NCBI RefSeq assembly: GCF_000204055.1
Contig: NW_006768765.1
Location: forward strand, 618,404 to 682,403
Length of the DNA stretch: 64,000 bases
Source of the DNA: Melampsora larici-populina 98AG31
Taxonomy: Eukaryota; Basidiomycota; Pucciniomycetes; Pucciniales; Melampsoraceae
Direction of reading: 5' to 3'
Shown: positions 21,589 to 32,296 of the stretch, in pieces
How the letters are laid out: each line of letters starts with the position of its first letter
How positions within the stretch are numbered: position 1 is the stretch's first letter
Notes under the pieces: generated by a model
The model's input: only the letters and a program-made list of their open reading frames with translations
Database searches by the model: none
What the model was told of the DNA's origin: nothing
Program-made: the position numbers and the translations under genes

Positions 21589-23386
21589 GTACCAAAACTT
21601 CGAAAAGTCCAATCACGACATGAAGATGAGGTGCTATCCAATTCATGCCTTATCAAAGTGGGCATGAAATTGCAAGTACTACCTCCTGCGAGAAAAACTA
21701 ACCTTTGTTGCTGTTTTTAAGGGAGTTTTCTGAGAGTTCGAGCCGACATTGAGCGATCCTAAAAAACCAAAAAGTGAGCTCAAGCAGTGCAGATGCAGAG
21801 CAATCATAATTCTGACTCAACAAAGTGGCCTTATTTTTTGATTTTACATCCCCCACGCGGAAAACTAAGCATCAGAGTGGTTATATCTGGGTACTTCATC
21901 AAAGTTTGACCTTATAATGTGATCAAGATTCATGATAAACATGATATAAAGTGATATATGAAGTTGAAGATGAAGAGTTTGGAATAAACATGGATAATGA
22001 AAGTAATTCACCTTGGTGTCAAGCATCTTTTTCATTATCAGCATTTATACAAAACTCATCATCTTCAAACTGTTTGAGTGGTTTTTGTTCTTGAAGGATG
22101 AGTAAAGATAACTTTTTTGAGCTCATCTTTGGACATATGAGAATGAAGGTGAGGAGTGATGGAGAAAAGTGATTATTGAGAAATGTGCAGGATGCATGGA
22201 ATCTCATTTTTCATTATAAAAGTTTCTTCATAAATGGTGATCTTCTCATTGGTTGGGCTACATTTGTGTTGATTATCTTGCACAAAAACACGGGATGCAT
22301 TGTTTGACAAATCTTGCATTACTGATTTTTCAAAAATTTGGCCACAAATTAAGGACAAACATCACACTAACAAGTTTAAGATGTGGATTTATCCAGAAAG
22401 TTTTATAATGAAATATGTGCAATTATGCATGCTGAACAATTTTCAATAATCAAGTTTCACCAATACTCCACATCTTCATTCTCATATTTCCAAATATGAG
22501 CTCAAAAAAGTCTTCCTTACTCACCCTTCAAGAACAAAAACCACTATAGCAGATTGAAGATGAAGAGTTTTGTATAAATACTGATAATGAAAAAGATGCT
22601 TGACAACAAGGTGATCCATCTTTATTATCCATGTTTATTCCAAACTCTTCATCTTCATCCCTTTATGCCGAGATTATGCATCAAATTGGTACAAATTGCC
22701 CCACTCAAGCATACAAAGCAGTCAAATACTTTGAAGATGAAGAGTTTTGGGACATTGTTATTAATGAAAAGTGTTTATATATGCAAGCTGAAACTGTTAA
22801 CTATCAACATATATTTCTAAAACTTCATCTGCACCCTCAAATTGCAAACTTATGCCTCAAATTGGTATGAATTTCACCACTCAAGCATAATACCCACTCA
22901 AACAGTTTGAAGATGATGAGTTTTGTATAAATGCTGATAATGAAAAAGATGCTTGACACCAAGGTGAATTACCTTCATTATCCATGTTTATTCCAAACTC
23001 TTCATCTTCAACTTCATATATCACTTTACATCATGTTTATCATGAATCTTGATCACACTATATGGTCAAACTTTGATGAAGTACCCAGATAGAACCACTC
23101 TGATGCTTAGTTTTCAGCGTGGGGGATGTAAAATCAAAAAATAAGGCCACTTTGTTAAGTCAGAATTATGATTGCTCTGCATCTGCACTGCTTGAGCTCA
23201 CTTTTTGATTTTTTAGGATCTCTCAATCTCGCCTCAAACTCTCAGAAAATTCCCTTAAATACAGCAACAAAGGTTAGTTTTTCTCACAGGAGGTAGTACT
23301 TGCAATTTCATGCCCACTTTGATAAGGCATGAATTGGATAGCACCTCATCTTCATGTCGTGATTGGACTTTTCGAAGTTTTGGTAC
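21589..23386. repeat. Long inverted-repeat element inside the KDZ transposon
   Basis: Two arms of about 490 bp (about 21589-22082 and about 22893-23386) are inverted copies at high identity, starting GTACCAAAACTTCGAAAAG. The roughly 800-bp centre holds further shuffled copies of the same pieces, including CAAGCATCTTTTTCATTATC and TCATCTTCAAACTG motifs at 22020, 22555 and 22900. No coding sequence is supported. No clear target duplication was seen at its edges, so it may be a nested foldback element or an ancient part of the KDZ element. Confidence 0.65.
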
Positions 23387-24343
23387 CTACCTGCTGAAAG
23401 TTGAAAGTGGAGTGTACATACGTATAGAAATGTTTAATTTAATTGTATTTACATACATAAACCAATATGTAAATAGTAGATTGTTAACATGTATAAGTAC
23501 ATGACTCCAACATGGATAGTAAACTTGATATCATCTCAACTTACCTCAATATCATCACTACTTGAGTCATCTATGCAAACGTACCAAAAGCAAGTCAAAC
23601 AATTACAGTCAGCTTCATATTCGGACTGATAATAGAGTACTTATCCCAATCATCTTAACATACCAGAATCTTACAATTCAAAAGATTTCCCTATCATATC
23701 AAAACAACTTATTCCTTTTTTATTCTTCGCTTACTAGTCTATCGTATTGTGGAACAGCTTTCCTTTCAACAGCTCTCCCTATCATATCGAATCAACTTAT
23801 TCCTTTTTTATTCTTCCATTACTAGTTTATCGTATTTTGGAACATTTTTCATTTTAAAGTCAAATAATCAATCGATTGCTCCCAAATTTTTTTCAACACT
23901 CACCAAGAAGTTATTCAGCCAAATAGTGTCCTGAAATACCTGATTCTTCTATGGTACTCACCAATTCCTATCAAAATTGACTATCAGATTGATTCGAATC
24001 ATTGCTTCCAAAGTAGAAGTTAGCTTACTAGAATCTTATTTCGCTAGACATCCCTTCTAGTCAAAGACCTTTTCTTCTTACATCACTGAAAATTCCCGCT
24101 TCTGCCAAATCTCATCTCATCATCCAGTCAAATATCACTTTTAACGTACTACTCTCGGTCAAAACCTTCAAGTCTGATTCATCCCTGATTCATCCAATTG
24201 AAAATTACTTATAACGTACTAGTCCTATTTCGTTCAAAATCTTCAAGTTTTATTTCGGTTAAAATCTTTCAAGTCAAATCACAGTCCTTTTCAACACAAA
24301 CCCTTTTCCAATATAATTATCGACTCATATCCAAACTTCCGTG
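23387..24343 (+). other. Promoter-side region of the KDZ companion gene
   Basis: AT-rich, no gene. It contains one 69-bp direct duplication (listed separately) and a T/C-rich leader just before the ATG at 24344. Confidence 0.3.
23688..23844 (+). repeat. 69-bp direct duplication, 88-bp period
   Basis: Copies at 23688-23756 and 23776-23844, each beginning TCCCTATCATATC and ending TTTTGGAACA or TTGTGGAACA, with few differences. It lies upstream of the companion gene. Confidence 0.75.
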
Positions 24344-26360
24344 ATGCCTCCTCGCACTCGAAACAAACGAGCTTCAGCCGCTTCCAAGTCCTCTAATCAA
24401 CCCAACCAACCGGAAGATTCGGCTCAAGGGACTAATGAATCAAACAATTCAACTCGAGCTACTTTGTCCAAGAGAGCTCCTCAAGGTCCGCGCTCCACTA
24501 AACCACCTAAACGAGTTCGTAACAACACCAACACCAACCTTAACGAACCATCTACCAACGATACGTCTGTCGGTGCTGAAGACCTGGACAATGAGTCTGA
24601 AATCACTCCAACACTTGACAATTATAAGACCTTGATAGATTCATGGCCTCCTGGCCGTATTCGTGAACATCTCGAAGAACATAAGTCCTCGACTCGAAAT
24701 CGCCTGTCGTCTGAAATTTCAGATTGTGTCAAACTGGTCTACAATCAATTCAAGCAAGAGCTTCTTATGCTCGCTATGATTGCGAAAGTGAGTGAAACCA
24801 CCATCAAGTCGTATATGTAAGTCTTTTTATGTATGTATTATGAATCATTTGTTTGTAATAACATTACTTACTCTTTTGCATGATGCTTATCAGACCCGAG
24901 ATGTCGGCAACAAGAGCCATCAGCCGCTATACAATCTTCCTTGAGTACTGTGTGGATTGCTTGACCGAACCAAGTCAGTGGGGGTTTTTGAATTTGAAAT
25001 CTTCATTTTGATTGATTGGCTGACCTGAAACTCTTTAATTGAAATTTTTAGTGCCGCTGAGAGGTCAAGATGAAAGTGGAGATATACTGGGTGACCGTAA
25101 TCGGAAGACCGGGGCAAAATGGCGAGCGCTTTCAGATGATGAGAAAGCGGTCTTTGAACCCATCAACTTTTACGCATTGGCTGGCGTGCCTAACCCTTTG
25201 CTGGATCCCGAATGTGAAGAAGAGGCAGTGGATGTTGAACAAGAAGAGCTCGAGCATCACGGTGACTCGTTTATCCCGGTTCCGAAGGTTCACAAGCTTA
25301 GTGTTGAAGACGATGCCCTTTACCGGCCTATATATGAACGGTTGGTTGATCTTGTAAAAGTTGAAAACAAATCAGGCAAGCCTCCAACAGGACCTTCACC
25401 AACTCAGATCCAGCGCAAATCGAAGTCGGCTTTTGAGAAGATTGCTCATCAGGTAAGTCACATCTATTGACTTCGATTCATCCATTTCATTCACATAATA
25501 CTAACTTCTCCTGTATGAACTAGCTCTCTTGTGAAGCTAATCGTTTAGATTTTGCCTACTACCTAGTGGCCACGAGCACAGTGACCCCAAACAAGTCCTC
25601 CGAGCTGGGATGGCTCAAGCAGCACACGACTCACCCGCAAATAGCAAGTTGGGCCAACAAAACCTGTCGCTTTGCAACCGTCTTCGCAACTTACTCGCAA
25701 GGGGTTTCAATGGCAAAGGCCATAGCCACAGTTAACAACAAACCAAAACGACAACGTCCTGATAAACAACAGCCTAGCGATAAAATTAAGGTTGATTTAG
25801 GACGTCTCTTGGCAGCTCTGACATGTGAGTTTCTTCCCTTGAAAGACCAATCGTATCATCTTTCTTTTATCTATTGTTAAAATCGAATGCTCTGCTTGTC
25901 TTTGTTCTCAGACAAAACCTTAGGATACAATCCCCCTCAATCTTTTCCGCAAACTGCCGATCCTGTAGCCGAATTGAAAAGAAGGGCCTTACCAATCTCC
26001 ATCGTTCTTACAGAAGGATCAAGACTGACCATTGAAAAGCTGGAAGTTGGTTTCAAGAAGATGCGATCGGCGACACGACTCGAGTGGGTTAATGATATTA
26101 AAGACGGCAACTTTTGCTTAACAAAATTGAAAGTTGGGTCCGATGAGGCAAATGGCGAGCCAGTGGCTTTAGATGCTACAGATATTGAAACAGCTTTGGC
26201 TACTTCCCCTCGCGCCATAGACAAGGTGATAGGCCCCATCAATAACAATACCGGTGATCAGCCTAACACAAATCAAGCATCAAAAAATGCTGAGAAGAAA
26301 AAAGATGGAGGTGATAGTGACACGACTTTAGATAGTGATAGTGAAGAGGAAGAAGATTGA
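24344..26360 (+). CDS. Companion protein of the KDZ transposon, five exons
   Basis: The exons 24344-24816, 24894-24973, 25052-25452, 25524-25824 and 25912-26360 join in phase through GT-AG introns of about 70-90 nt and encode 567 residues. The start at 24344 is the first ATG of the frame. The N-terminus is basic and Ser/Asn-rich. A segment reading DRNRKTGAKWRALSDDEKAVFE (about 25090-25160) resembles part of an HMG-box-like DNA-binding fold, but the match is short. The C-terminus is acidic (SDTTLDSDSEEEED). There are no enzyme motifs. It lies within the transposon boundaries and points away from the transposase, so it is probably an accessory DNA-binding or regulatory factor of the element. 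The intact frame suggests selection. Function is inference only. Confidence 0.75.
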
Positions 26361-27000
26361 TTTTCTGACTTGATTATACAAGTTTTTGCTTAAGCTTACA
26401 AGGATTAAAAATGTAATGATCCAATTAAAATGATTCTTTTTTCTTTTTAGTGTTTTGTTGTAACCTCATCAAAGGATGCCAAGTTTCATATCTCAGAGAA
26501 CTATCGATTTTACATATCTGGCGATACAATCGATTAAAACGTTGTTTTTTCCTTTCTCCTTTTTTCTTTCGAATGTTTGCTTTTTCTTTTTGGTGTTATT
26601 TTTAACCTCATCAAAGAAAGCCAAGTTTCTCACACATCTCATGTTGCACTAGAGCAAGCTATCAGATGTTACAAATCTGATGATACAAATAAAGATTTTG
26701 TTTCATGTTAATCATGTTAAGCAAGCTTTAACATGAGAAACCGAGTGCGAATTTTTTTGTCTTGTGAAGACCTACAGTATTTTGAGAAAATTATAAAGAA
26801 TGAGTGCCAGATGAGTCTGCCCCCTAATCGCTGTGGAAAAGTTGACCAGATTAGGGCCAGATTGATTCTCCCCTTGTACAGATGAGATGTGATATTTGAC
26901 TTGGTCATATGAATAATGAGGATGGAATCTGACTGATTGCAGCTATGTATCGGGTCAGATGTAGCCAGATGTGCTTTCCCTTCTCAGTGCGAAAATGATA
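26361..27000 (+). other. 3' side of the companion gene
   Basis: T-rich terminator-side region with two similar pieces: a TTCTTTTTxGTGTT and TAACCTCATCAAAG motif near 26435-26475 and again near 26580-26615. CAGATGA-type motifs begin around 26810. No gene. Confidence 0.35.
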
Positions 27001-27006
27001 CATATT

Positions 27007-27190
27007 GACAGATGAAGCCAGATGAGATTTCCCTCCTGAGTGCGAAAATTATACATATGGACAGATGAAGCCAGATGAGATTTCCCTCCTGAGTGCGAAA
27101 ATTATACATATGGACAGGTGAAGCCAGATGAGATTTCCCTCCTGAGTGCGAAAATTATACATATGGGCAGATGAAGCCAGATGTGTTTTC
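27007..27190 (+). repeat. 53-bp tandem repeat in the KDZ subterminal region
   Basis: Unit starts at 27007, 27060 and 27113 are exactly 53 bp apart, with a partial unit at 27166 and a degenerate one near 26948. Each begins GACAGATGAAGCCAGATGAG and ends in GCGAAAATTATACATATG. The AGATGA core recurs in the left end as TCATCT, so these are probably transposase-binding repeats. Confidence 0.85.
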
Positions 27191-27199
27191 GCCTCTTTA

Positions 27200-27692
27200 T
27201 ATTGACATCATGAATTTTGAGAAGTTTTGTATCTCATCTGGGTTGATTGTACCGTTGATGACAGATGAATCTGTATGCTGTAGCCAGATTGATCTGCTTC
27301 AGTCATGGCTGTGTTGATAGCCATGACTGTAGCAGATGAGTCTGGCTAAAACACGCACACTCAATCTGAACTCAGATTGGGCAGATTTGGTCAGATGACC
27401 CTCATTCTGGCTGTTCATGAGATTTCTGGACTGTTACAAGCATCTAAAGGGGTTGGAGGTTAAAATGTCCTCTGATACCTTTTTTTGAGTGTTCATGACA
27501 TACATGAACACTCATGAAATGAAGATTAAACATGAAGAAATTCTGGAAGAAATGTCTTATAATTTCGAAAAATTTCTTCAGATGACTCTGACAAATCTGT
27601 CCTCATCTGCAGGCGGTTTTTCGGCTTCAAGCCGTTGATAATGCACAACGTTATCTTCGGGTATAAGCGGGGCCATCTCGGTGCCACAGGTG
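27200..27692 (-). repeat. Right terminal inverted repeat of the KDZ element
   Basis: The inverted partner of 16573-17060. The junction with the target duplication at 27693 is exact. Confidence 0.9.
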
Positions 27693-27700
27693 CATTCTCA

Positions 27701-28786
27701 GTCTCTCAATGATCTTGGAATTACAAATTTCCAACTGTTATTCATTCATTCAAGTCAACCTCTCAAGCCGATTGATTTGTCACTTTTAAGCTCAAACCTG
27801 CTTGGTCATCTTGAGCAAGTTCAAGTCTTAGAATTATCAAATACAGTTCTGGAAAGTAAGAACAGTGATTGTGATTCACCTTACCCTTAGTGGAGTGTTC
27901 CAGGTTATTTATGTGTAGTGTGAACTTCATTACATCAACCAACTTGAGCTAATCACACATTCTGTCATTTGTTCCGTTGTACTTGATTCTTGATTTAGAT
28001 GGGCTTCTGTCTTGATTGATGTTGGGTCGATCAGTAATAAACAATTTAGAATGGCTGGCGACACCTTATATAATCATATCTATCAAGTCAGTTTTCTTAT
28101 GACCTTCCGTAGAGATTTACAACTAATCTCGACACATACACATTTTATTTTAGTACTGACAACTTTTGTTTGATAAATCTCATCAATTATAGACAAATTG
28201 AACAAGCTGGGAAGATTTTTGATAGCAATCGACAATATGGTTCTTGACCTGCATTATTAACAACATCAATCAAGTCATCTATGGAATCATACCATTGGTT
28301 CATTCTTGAGATTGGTTAGAGTGAGCAATCATAGCCTTGGAAAAGTACTACCAGTATTGGGTCACCATACCTCAGGCAAATCTTGAATGCTTCTATGATT
28401 CCGGTCCAAGTGGTAGGATGCAACTTGAAATTGCTCATGAAGTCGATAGTTTATAACAATAGTGCTTCTGTTTTTTAGTGTATACAGTGGTTTTACAAAG
28501 AGGTTCGACTATGGTAAGTGGCTTTTAATCGAGACCATGCAGCTCAAACTTCTTTGGCTGATTGAAAACCACAACTCCTGCATCCGTTTCATGAGATCTT
28601 TTACAGAGTATTGCGATAAACAACAAAAATATATATGGGTAATTTTTGAGCAATTTGATACATCACGCCGATCTGTTTTGTTTGCTCAATTTCAAGCATG
28701 GATCACAATTATTCGAATTTCAAGATGAATTCTCATTGAATTGACCTTGATTTGAATTAATCACCCTCGGTCCTCAACCCTGTTAC
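27701..28786. other. Gene-free stretch between KDZ and MULE-like elements
   Basis: About 1.1 kb, AT-rich, with only short unsupported frames (for example near 28462-28728). Nothing recognised. Confidence 0.3.
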
Positions 28787-28795
28787 CTGCGCTCC

Positions 28796-29336
28796 TAAAC
28801 TTAACAAAGTCCCACGCTTGCGCATCCTCGCGAGGGACTTACGCCAAATGTGTACACTCCATAACCTCAGAGATTTGGGTTTGGCAGGGAGCTTGCTTCA
28901 AGTCCTTATAACTTTTTCCACACCGAGGATTTGGATATAGTCCAAAGAGAGGACTTGTGCGCTGATATCTTGCGCTGAGACTACAATTTTTCTTTCCCGA
29001 GGAAGTTAATCCATTCTTGCCAAAAATGTGCTTCAAATATCGGTCTTAGCCGCAAATTTGGACTCAAGAGAGAGGTTACATGTGTAATCTGTTAAGAGCC
29101 AATATTTGATGCACATTTCTCGGGGGAAAAAATATGTACCTTATGCGCCAGAGTCAGGCGCACAAGTTCTTCCTTTGGACCATATGCAAATCCTCGGTGT
29201 GGAATAAGCTATAAAGGTTTGAAGCAAGCTCCCTGCAAAAGCCAAATCTCTGAGCTTATGGAGCGTACACATTTGGCGTAAGTCCCTTGCTTGACGCCTT
29301 GCGAGGATGCGCAAGCGTGGGACTTTGTTAAGTTTA
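28796..29336. mobile_element. MULE-like MITE with long inverted repeats
   Basis: Terminal arms of roughly 150-200 bp start TAAACTTAACAAAGTCCCA and are inverted at the right end. A perfect 9-bp duplication CTGCGCTCC flanks the element (28787-28795 and 29337-29345). A 9-bp duplication with long arms is the pattern of Mutator-like elements. No ORF spans the 541 bp. Confidence 0.85.
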
Positions 29337-29463
29337 CTGCGCTCCATGACTTGAACAATTTACTTCGACAGGTATGAACAATTCACAGCTTCCAATTGTC
29401 TTTGACCAATCAATTCAAGCACAAAATCCAGATCACATTGAGAAATCATGGTTTAGATCATTA

Positions 29464-29552
29464 CTGTCGTTTTCGAAAAGCTTGTCCAAGTTTTCCCGCC
29501 AAATTGCTCGAGTTTTGCGGGAAAACTCGGACAAGCTTTTTGAGAACGACAG
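29464..29552. mobile_element. Short palindromic TA-flanked MITE
   Basis: Arms of about 36 bp starting CTGTCGTTTTCGAAAAGC pair with the right end around a 17-nt loop. TA is present on both sides (29462-29463, 29553-29554). RNA from it would form a strong hairpin. Confidence 0.7.
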
Positions 29553-29556
29553 TACT

Positions 29557-30066
29557 TAGCCATCTCTGAAAATGATAGGACTCAATAGATCCGAAGCAAT
29601 ACTGTAGTCTAAGATTCAGAGAACTGATTTGATTTAATTCTCAGCGTCTATCTGACCTCAATCAAGTGGTTTGAAATGGACTTGACCTCTTCAACCTCCT
29701 TTGTAAGGAAAGGTTTTGATGCTATCAATTCAGATCTCCGCTCTTCTTGACATCACTCTGATGAAGCTCAAGTTGTTCACTTCAAATCGAATCAGGTCAA
29801 CAACATCAATATCATGGATGGACCTTGGATCATATGGCTTGAATTGAATCAAGTTAACATTAACATCAATACTAAATAAATCAGATTTATATCATCATTT
29901 TAACCGGTTGAGAAAGAAAATAATTCACATTTTGATTGACCAATAAACAAAATCACCAAGTTGATCTCTTTTGTGCGTTACATTATGGAGATTTGGGATC
30001 ATATGAATTTATCAATCTCGATCTTGATGAACTCATATCACTCAATTTGACCCAACTGTGTACAGT
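29557..30066. other. Gene-free stretch
   Basis: AT-rich with TCAAGT/ATCAAT-type low-complexity sequence. No gene or element end was identified. Confidence 0.3.
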
Positions 30067-30732
30067 AGATTTCGAAAGGCTTGAAATCCAAGAAATCGAA
30101 AATCAAGACCTGGTCCATGCGCCTGGCAGTTAAGTTGTGACAGCTGTCAAACTTACCTGGCCAATCGAAGAAAATACATACAGAAAGATCCCATTTTATG
30201 ACTACAAAGAGCCCCAGTCTGCCTGGATCTCAAAGCTGCTGTAGCTTGCTTGGTTGAGCAACTCACTGGTGTGTTGTGGGGTTTGCCTCTCTGACTGTTG
30301 ACTACTCGAGTTCAATTCTTGCTTTTGCTACTGTCAGAACGTTTTTGAAGCAAGTTTTTCTTGTTTTTCTTTGCCTGTTGTCATGAAACAAAACAAAGAA
30401 AACAGCAACTTTTGTTGTTGCGTTACATTTTTTGTTCACATTTTTTTGTTAACTATCTTGACAAAAATAAGACTTGCACAAAAAGCAAAAGCGCGAGTCA
30501 AACGCAAAACTCGTCTACACAACATCCAGAACCACTTGACTGTCTACCGCTACACCACCAACTAATGAAAGGTGTGGTGAGTTTAGAGACTTCCATCTCA
30601 GATTTGTGATTTTAACATGTGTATTTTCTTTGATTGGCCAGGTAAGTTTGACAGCTGTCACAACTTAACTGCCGGGCGCACGGACCAGGTCTTGATTTTG
30701 TGATTTCTTGGATTTCAAGCCTTTTGAAATCT
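30067..30732. repeat. 113-bp inverted pair enclosing 440 bp
   Basis: Arms at 30067-30179 and 30620-30732 start AGATTTCGAAAGGCTTGAAA and share CAGTTAAGTTGTGACAGCTG. The sequence between the arms has no long ORF. It is probably a foldback-type MITE. No clear target duplication was seen. Confidence 0.7.
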
Positions 30733-30794
30733 AAAATCAACATTACAATTAAGCACATGCAATCAGTAATCAGAATTGTAATCGATTGCCAATA

Positions 30795-30978
30795 GGGGTA
30801 CACAAACTTGAACACCCGACCTAAAAACCCATGGACAAAACCCATGACAACCTGATTGTTTTTTGGGTTTTGTCCATGGGTTTTCCGCTTTCCCGTTGGA
30901 CAAAACCCAAAAAACAACCGGGCTGTCATGGGGTTTGTCCATGGGTTTTCAGGTCGGGTTTTCATGTTTGTGTACCCC
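30795..30978. mobile_element. Palindromic TA-flanked MITE with GGGTTTTGTCCATGGG repeats
   Basis: Two arms of about 83 bp start GGGGTACACAAAC and are inverted, with TA at 30793-30794 and 30979-30980. Several direct and inverted copies of GGGTTTTGTCC lie inside. No ORF. Confidence 0.75.
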
Positions 30979-30980
30979 TA

Positions 30981-31706
30981 ATGAAACTTGACATCAGCCA
31001 ATTGACAAAATTTTGATTTCAAGAACAATCGACCTCTTTCAACCTCCATCTAACAAACAGATTTGAAAACAAGACTTGTGCGTTTTGTCCTTACACCAAG
31101 CTTTTCAAGTCTATCTTCTGTTTGAAAACCCTATGAAAGAATCAAACTCCACCGTCCTCCTGTGAAAGCTGAATCAGATCTCCAGCAATTAAATCTCAAA
31201 AAACTAACAACTTCTTTTGCTATTGGCACAGGAACACCAATAACCATCAAGTATGAGTTTTGTCAATCCAATGATATACTACCAAACAAATTGACCGATC
31301 AAGCACACATAGTAAGCTTCCAACAATTTGTTATAAAGGAGAGTTTTCTTAGAAAAGTTGGCCTCAAAATCCCACCATTCATTCTACCAATCAACACACA
31401 TCTTTTGGATCCAAATTCAAGTACATGTGCAATCAAAGTCGGATCCACGTCTTTGTTGTCTCAATCAATCATTTCACCATTAAGACTAAATCTGGTTTAA
31501 TTGCCGTTTGGTTCTCATGCAAGGTTCAATCTCAACAAATCACATCCACACCTAAGAAGGTTATATTCAGAGAACCCACAAGAGAACCCTCCATTAACCT
31601 CCCAAAGTTCTGAAAGTGGATTTGAACAATCTCTTGATGTATAATTATGAAATTTAGATGACACACCTATCCTAGGTAAGACAAAAATTTTGAAGACTTA
31701 TCTTAT
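30981..31706 (+). other. Gene-poor stretch with one unsupported frame
   Basis: A 112-codon plus-strand frame at 31162-31500 has plausible composition (many Pro, Leu, Ile) but begins at a GTG and shows no family motif. It could be an old retroelement or gene remnant. Nothing else was seen. Confidence 0.25.
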
Positions 31707-32296
31707 TTGACAACATGTTGCATTTTTAATTCTGACCATCAATTGGATTTTGGTATTGTGATAGATCCCAATGCTCCAGTATCATTTTTATATGAAAATA
31801 ATGGCCAAGAACCGTTAAGATTAATCGGATTAGGAGTTTTTACTGCATCTTTCTTGGGAGTTTGTTCTGCTGGGTGTTATTTCAATCCACATGTACTAAG
31901 AGCATTAAGATTTGTACTACTACCAGGTTGGAATGTAAGTTTTGAACTCCTACATTTAAAATACATTTTGTCTTTGAAGTTTAGGTACTGATTGGTGTCT
32001 ATCATTGGCTTAGGAAGATGCGACAAAACAAAATTGCTTTTGACCAATGCTGATTCTAGAAGTATCAGTTTACCTACTACTTCTGCTACTGATGAAGAAT
32101 TACCACCTGTTATTGAGAAACCTATCTTGCGAGAAGCTTTAATGTGGAATTTCATTACTGTATCAGTTCAATTTGATATTCAGATTGGTATGTGTTCATT
32201 TGAAATTATGAGGAAGAAAAAAAGAAAAAAGAGATCTGATATTGTTTTCTTTTCTTTTGTTTAGCACCTGCTGGATCTGCAGATTTCACGTGTTAG
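31707..32296 (+). CDS. Possible host gene or gene relic, membrane-type fragment
   Basis: A 77-codon stretch reading PVSFLYENNGQEPLRLIGLG and VFTASFLGVCSAGCYFNPHV ends at a good donor (GTAAGT at 31936). A second segment (about 31995-32186) reads SISLPTTSATDEELPPVIEK and LREALMWNFITVSVQFDIQI. It can splice through an intron with a T-rich acceptor (TTTTGTTTAG) to APAGSADFTC and a stop at 32294-32296. The frames of the first two pieces do not join cleanly, so it may be a decayed gene. I do not recognise the family. Confidence 0.35.

Larger units (their letters stand above)
16573..27692. mobile_element. KDZ-type (Kyakuja-Dileera-Zisupton) DNA transposon, complete
   Basis: A perfect 8-bp duplication CATTCTCA sits at both edges (16565-16572 and 27693-27700). 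The element begins CACCTGTAGCACCGAG, with an inverted copy at the right end (one base differs). The inverted repeats run inward for about 480 bp at high identity and are rich in CAGATGA/TCATCTG motifs. It carries a KDZ transposase on the minus strand and a five-exon companion gene on the plus strand. KDZ elements are known from fungi and have 8-bp duplications. At 11.1 kb with no obvious ORF damage in the companion gene, this may be a recent or still mobile copy. Confidence 0.9.

Noticed and set aside
27007..27190. Regular 53-bp repeats reminiscent of a CRISPR array
   Set aside because: Units are head-to-tail without unique spacers, and they sit in the subterminal region of a eukaryotic transposon.
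30490..30570. Minus-strand tRNA-like piece with A- and B-box-like motifs (GTGTAGCGGTAGAC and GTTTGACTC)
   Set aside because: The T stem and acceptor stem do not pair well, so no cloverleaf could be supported.
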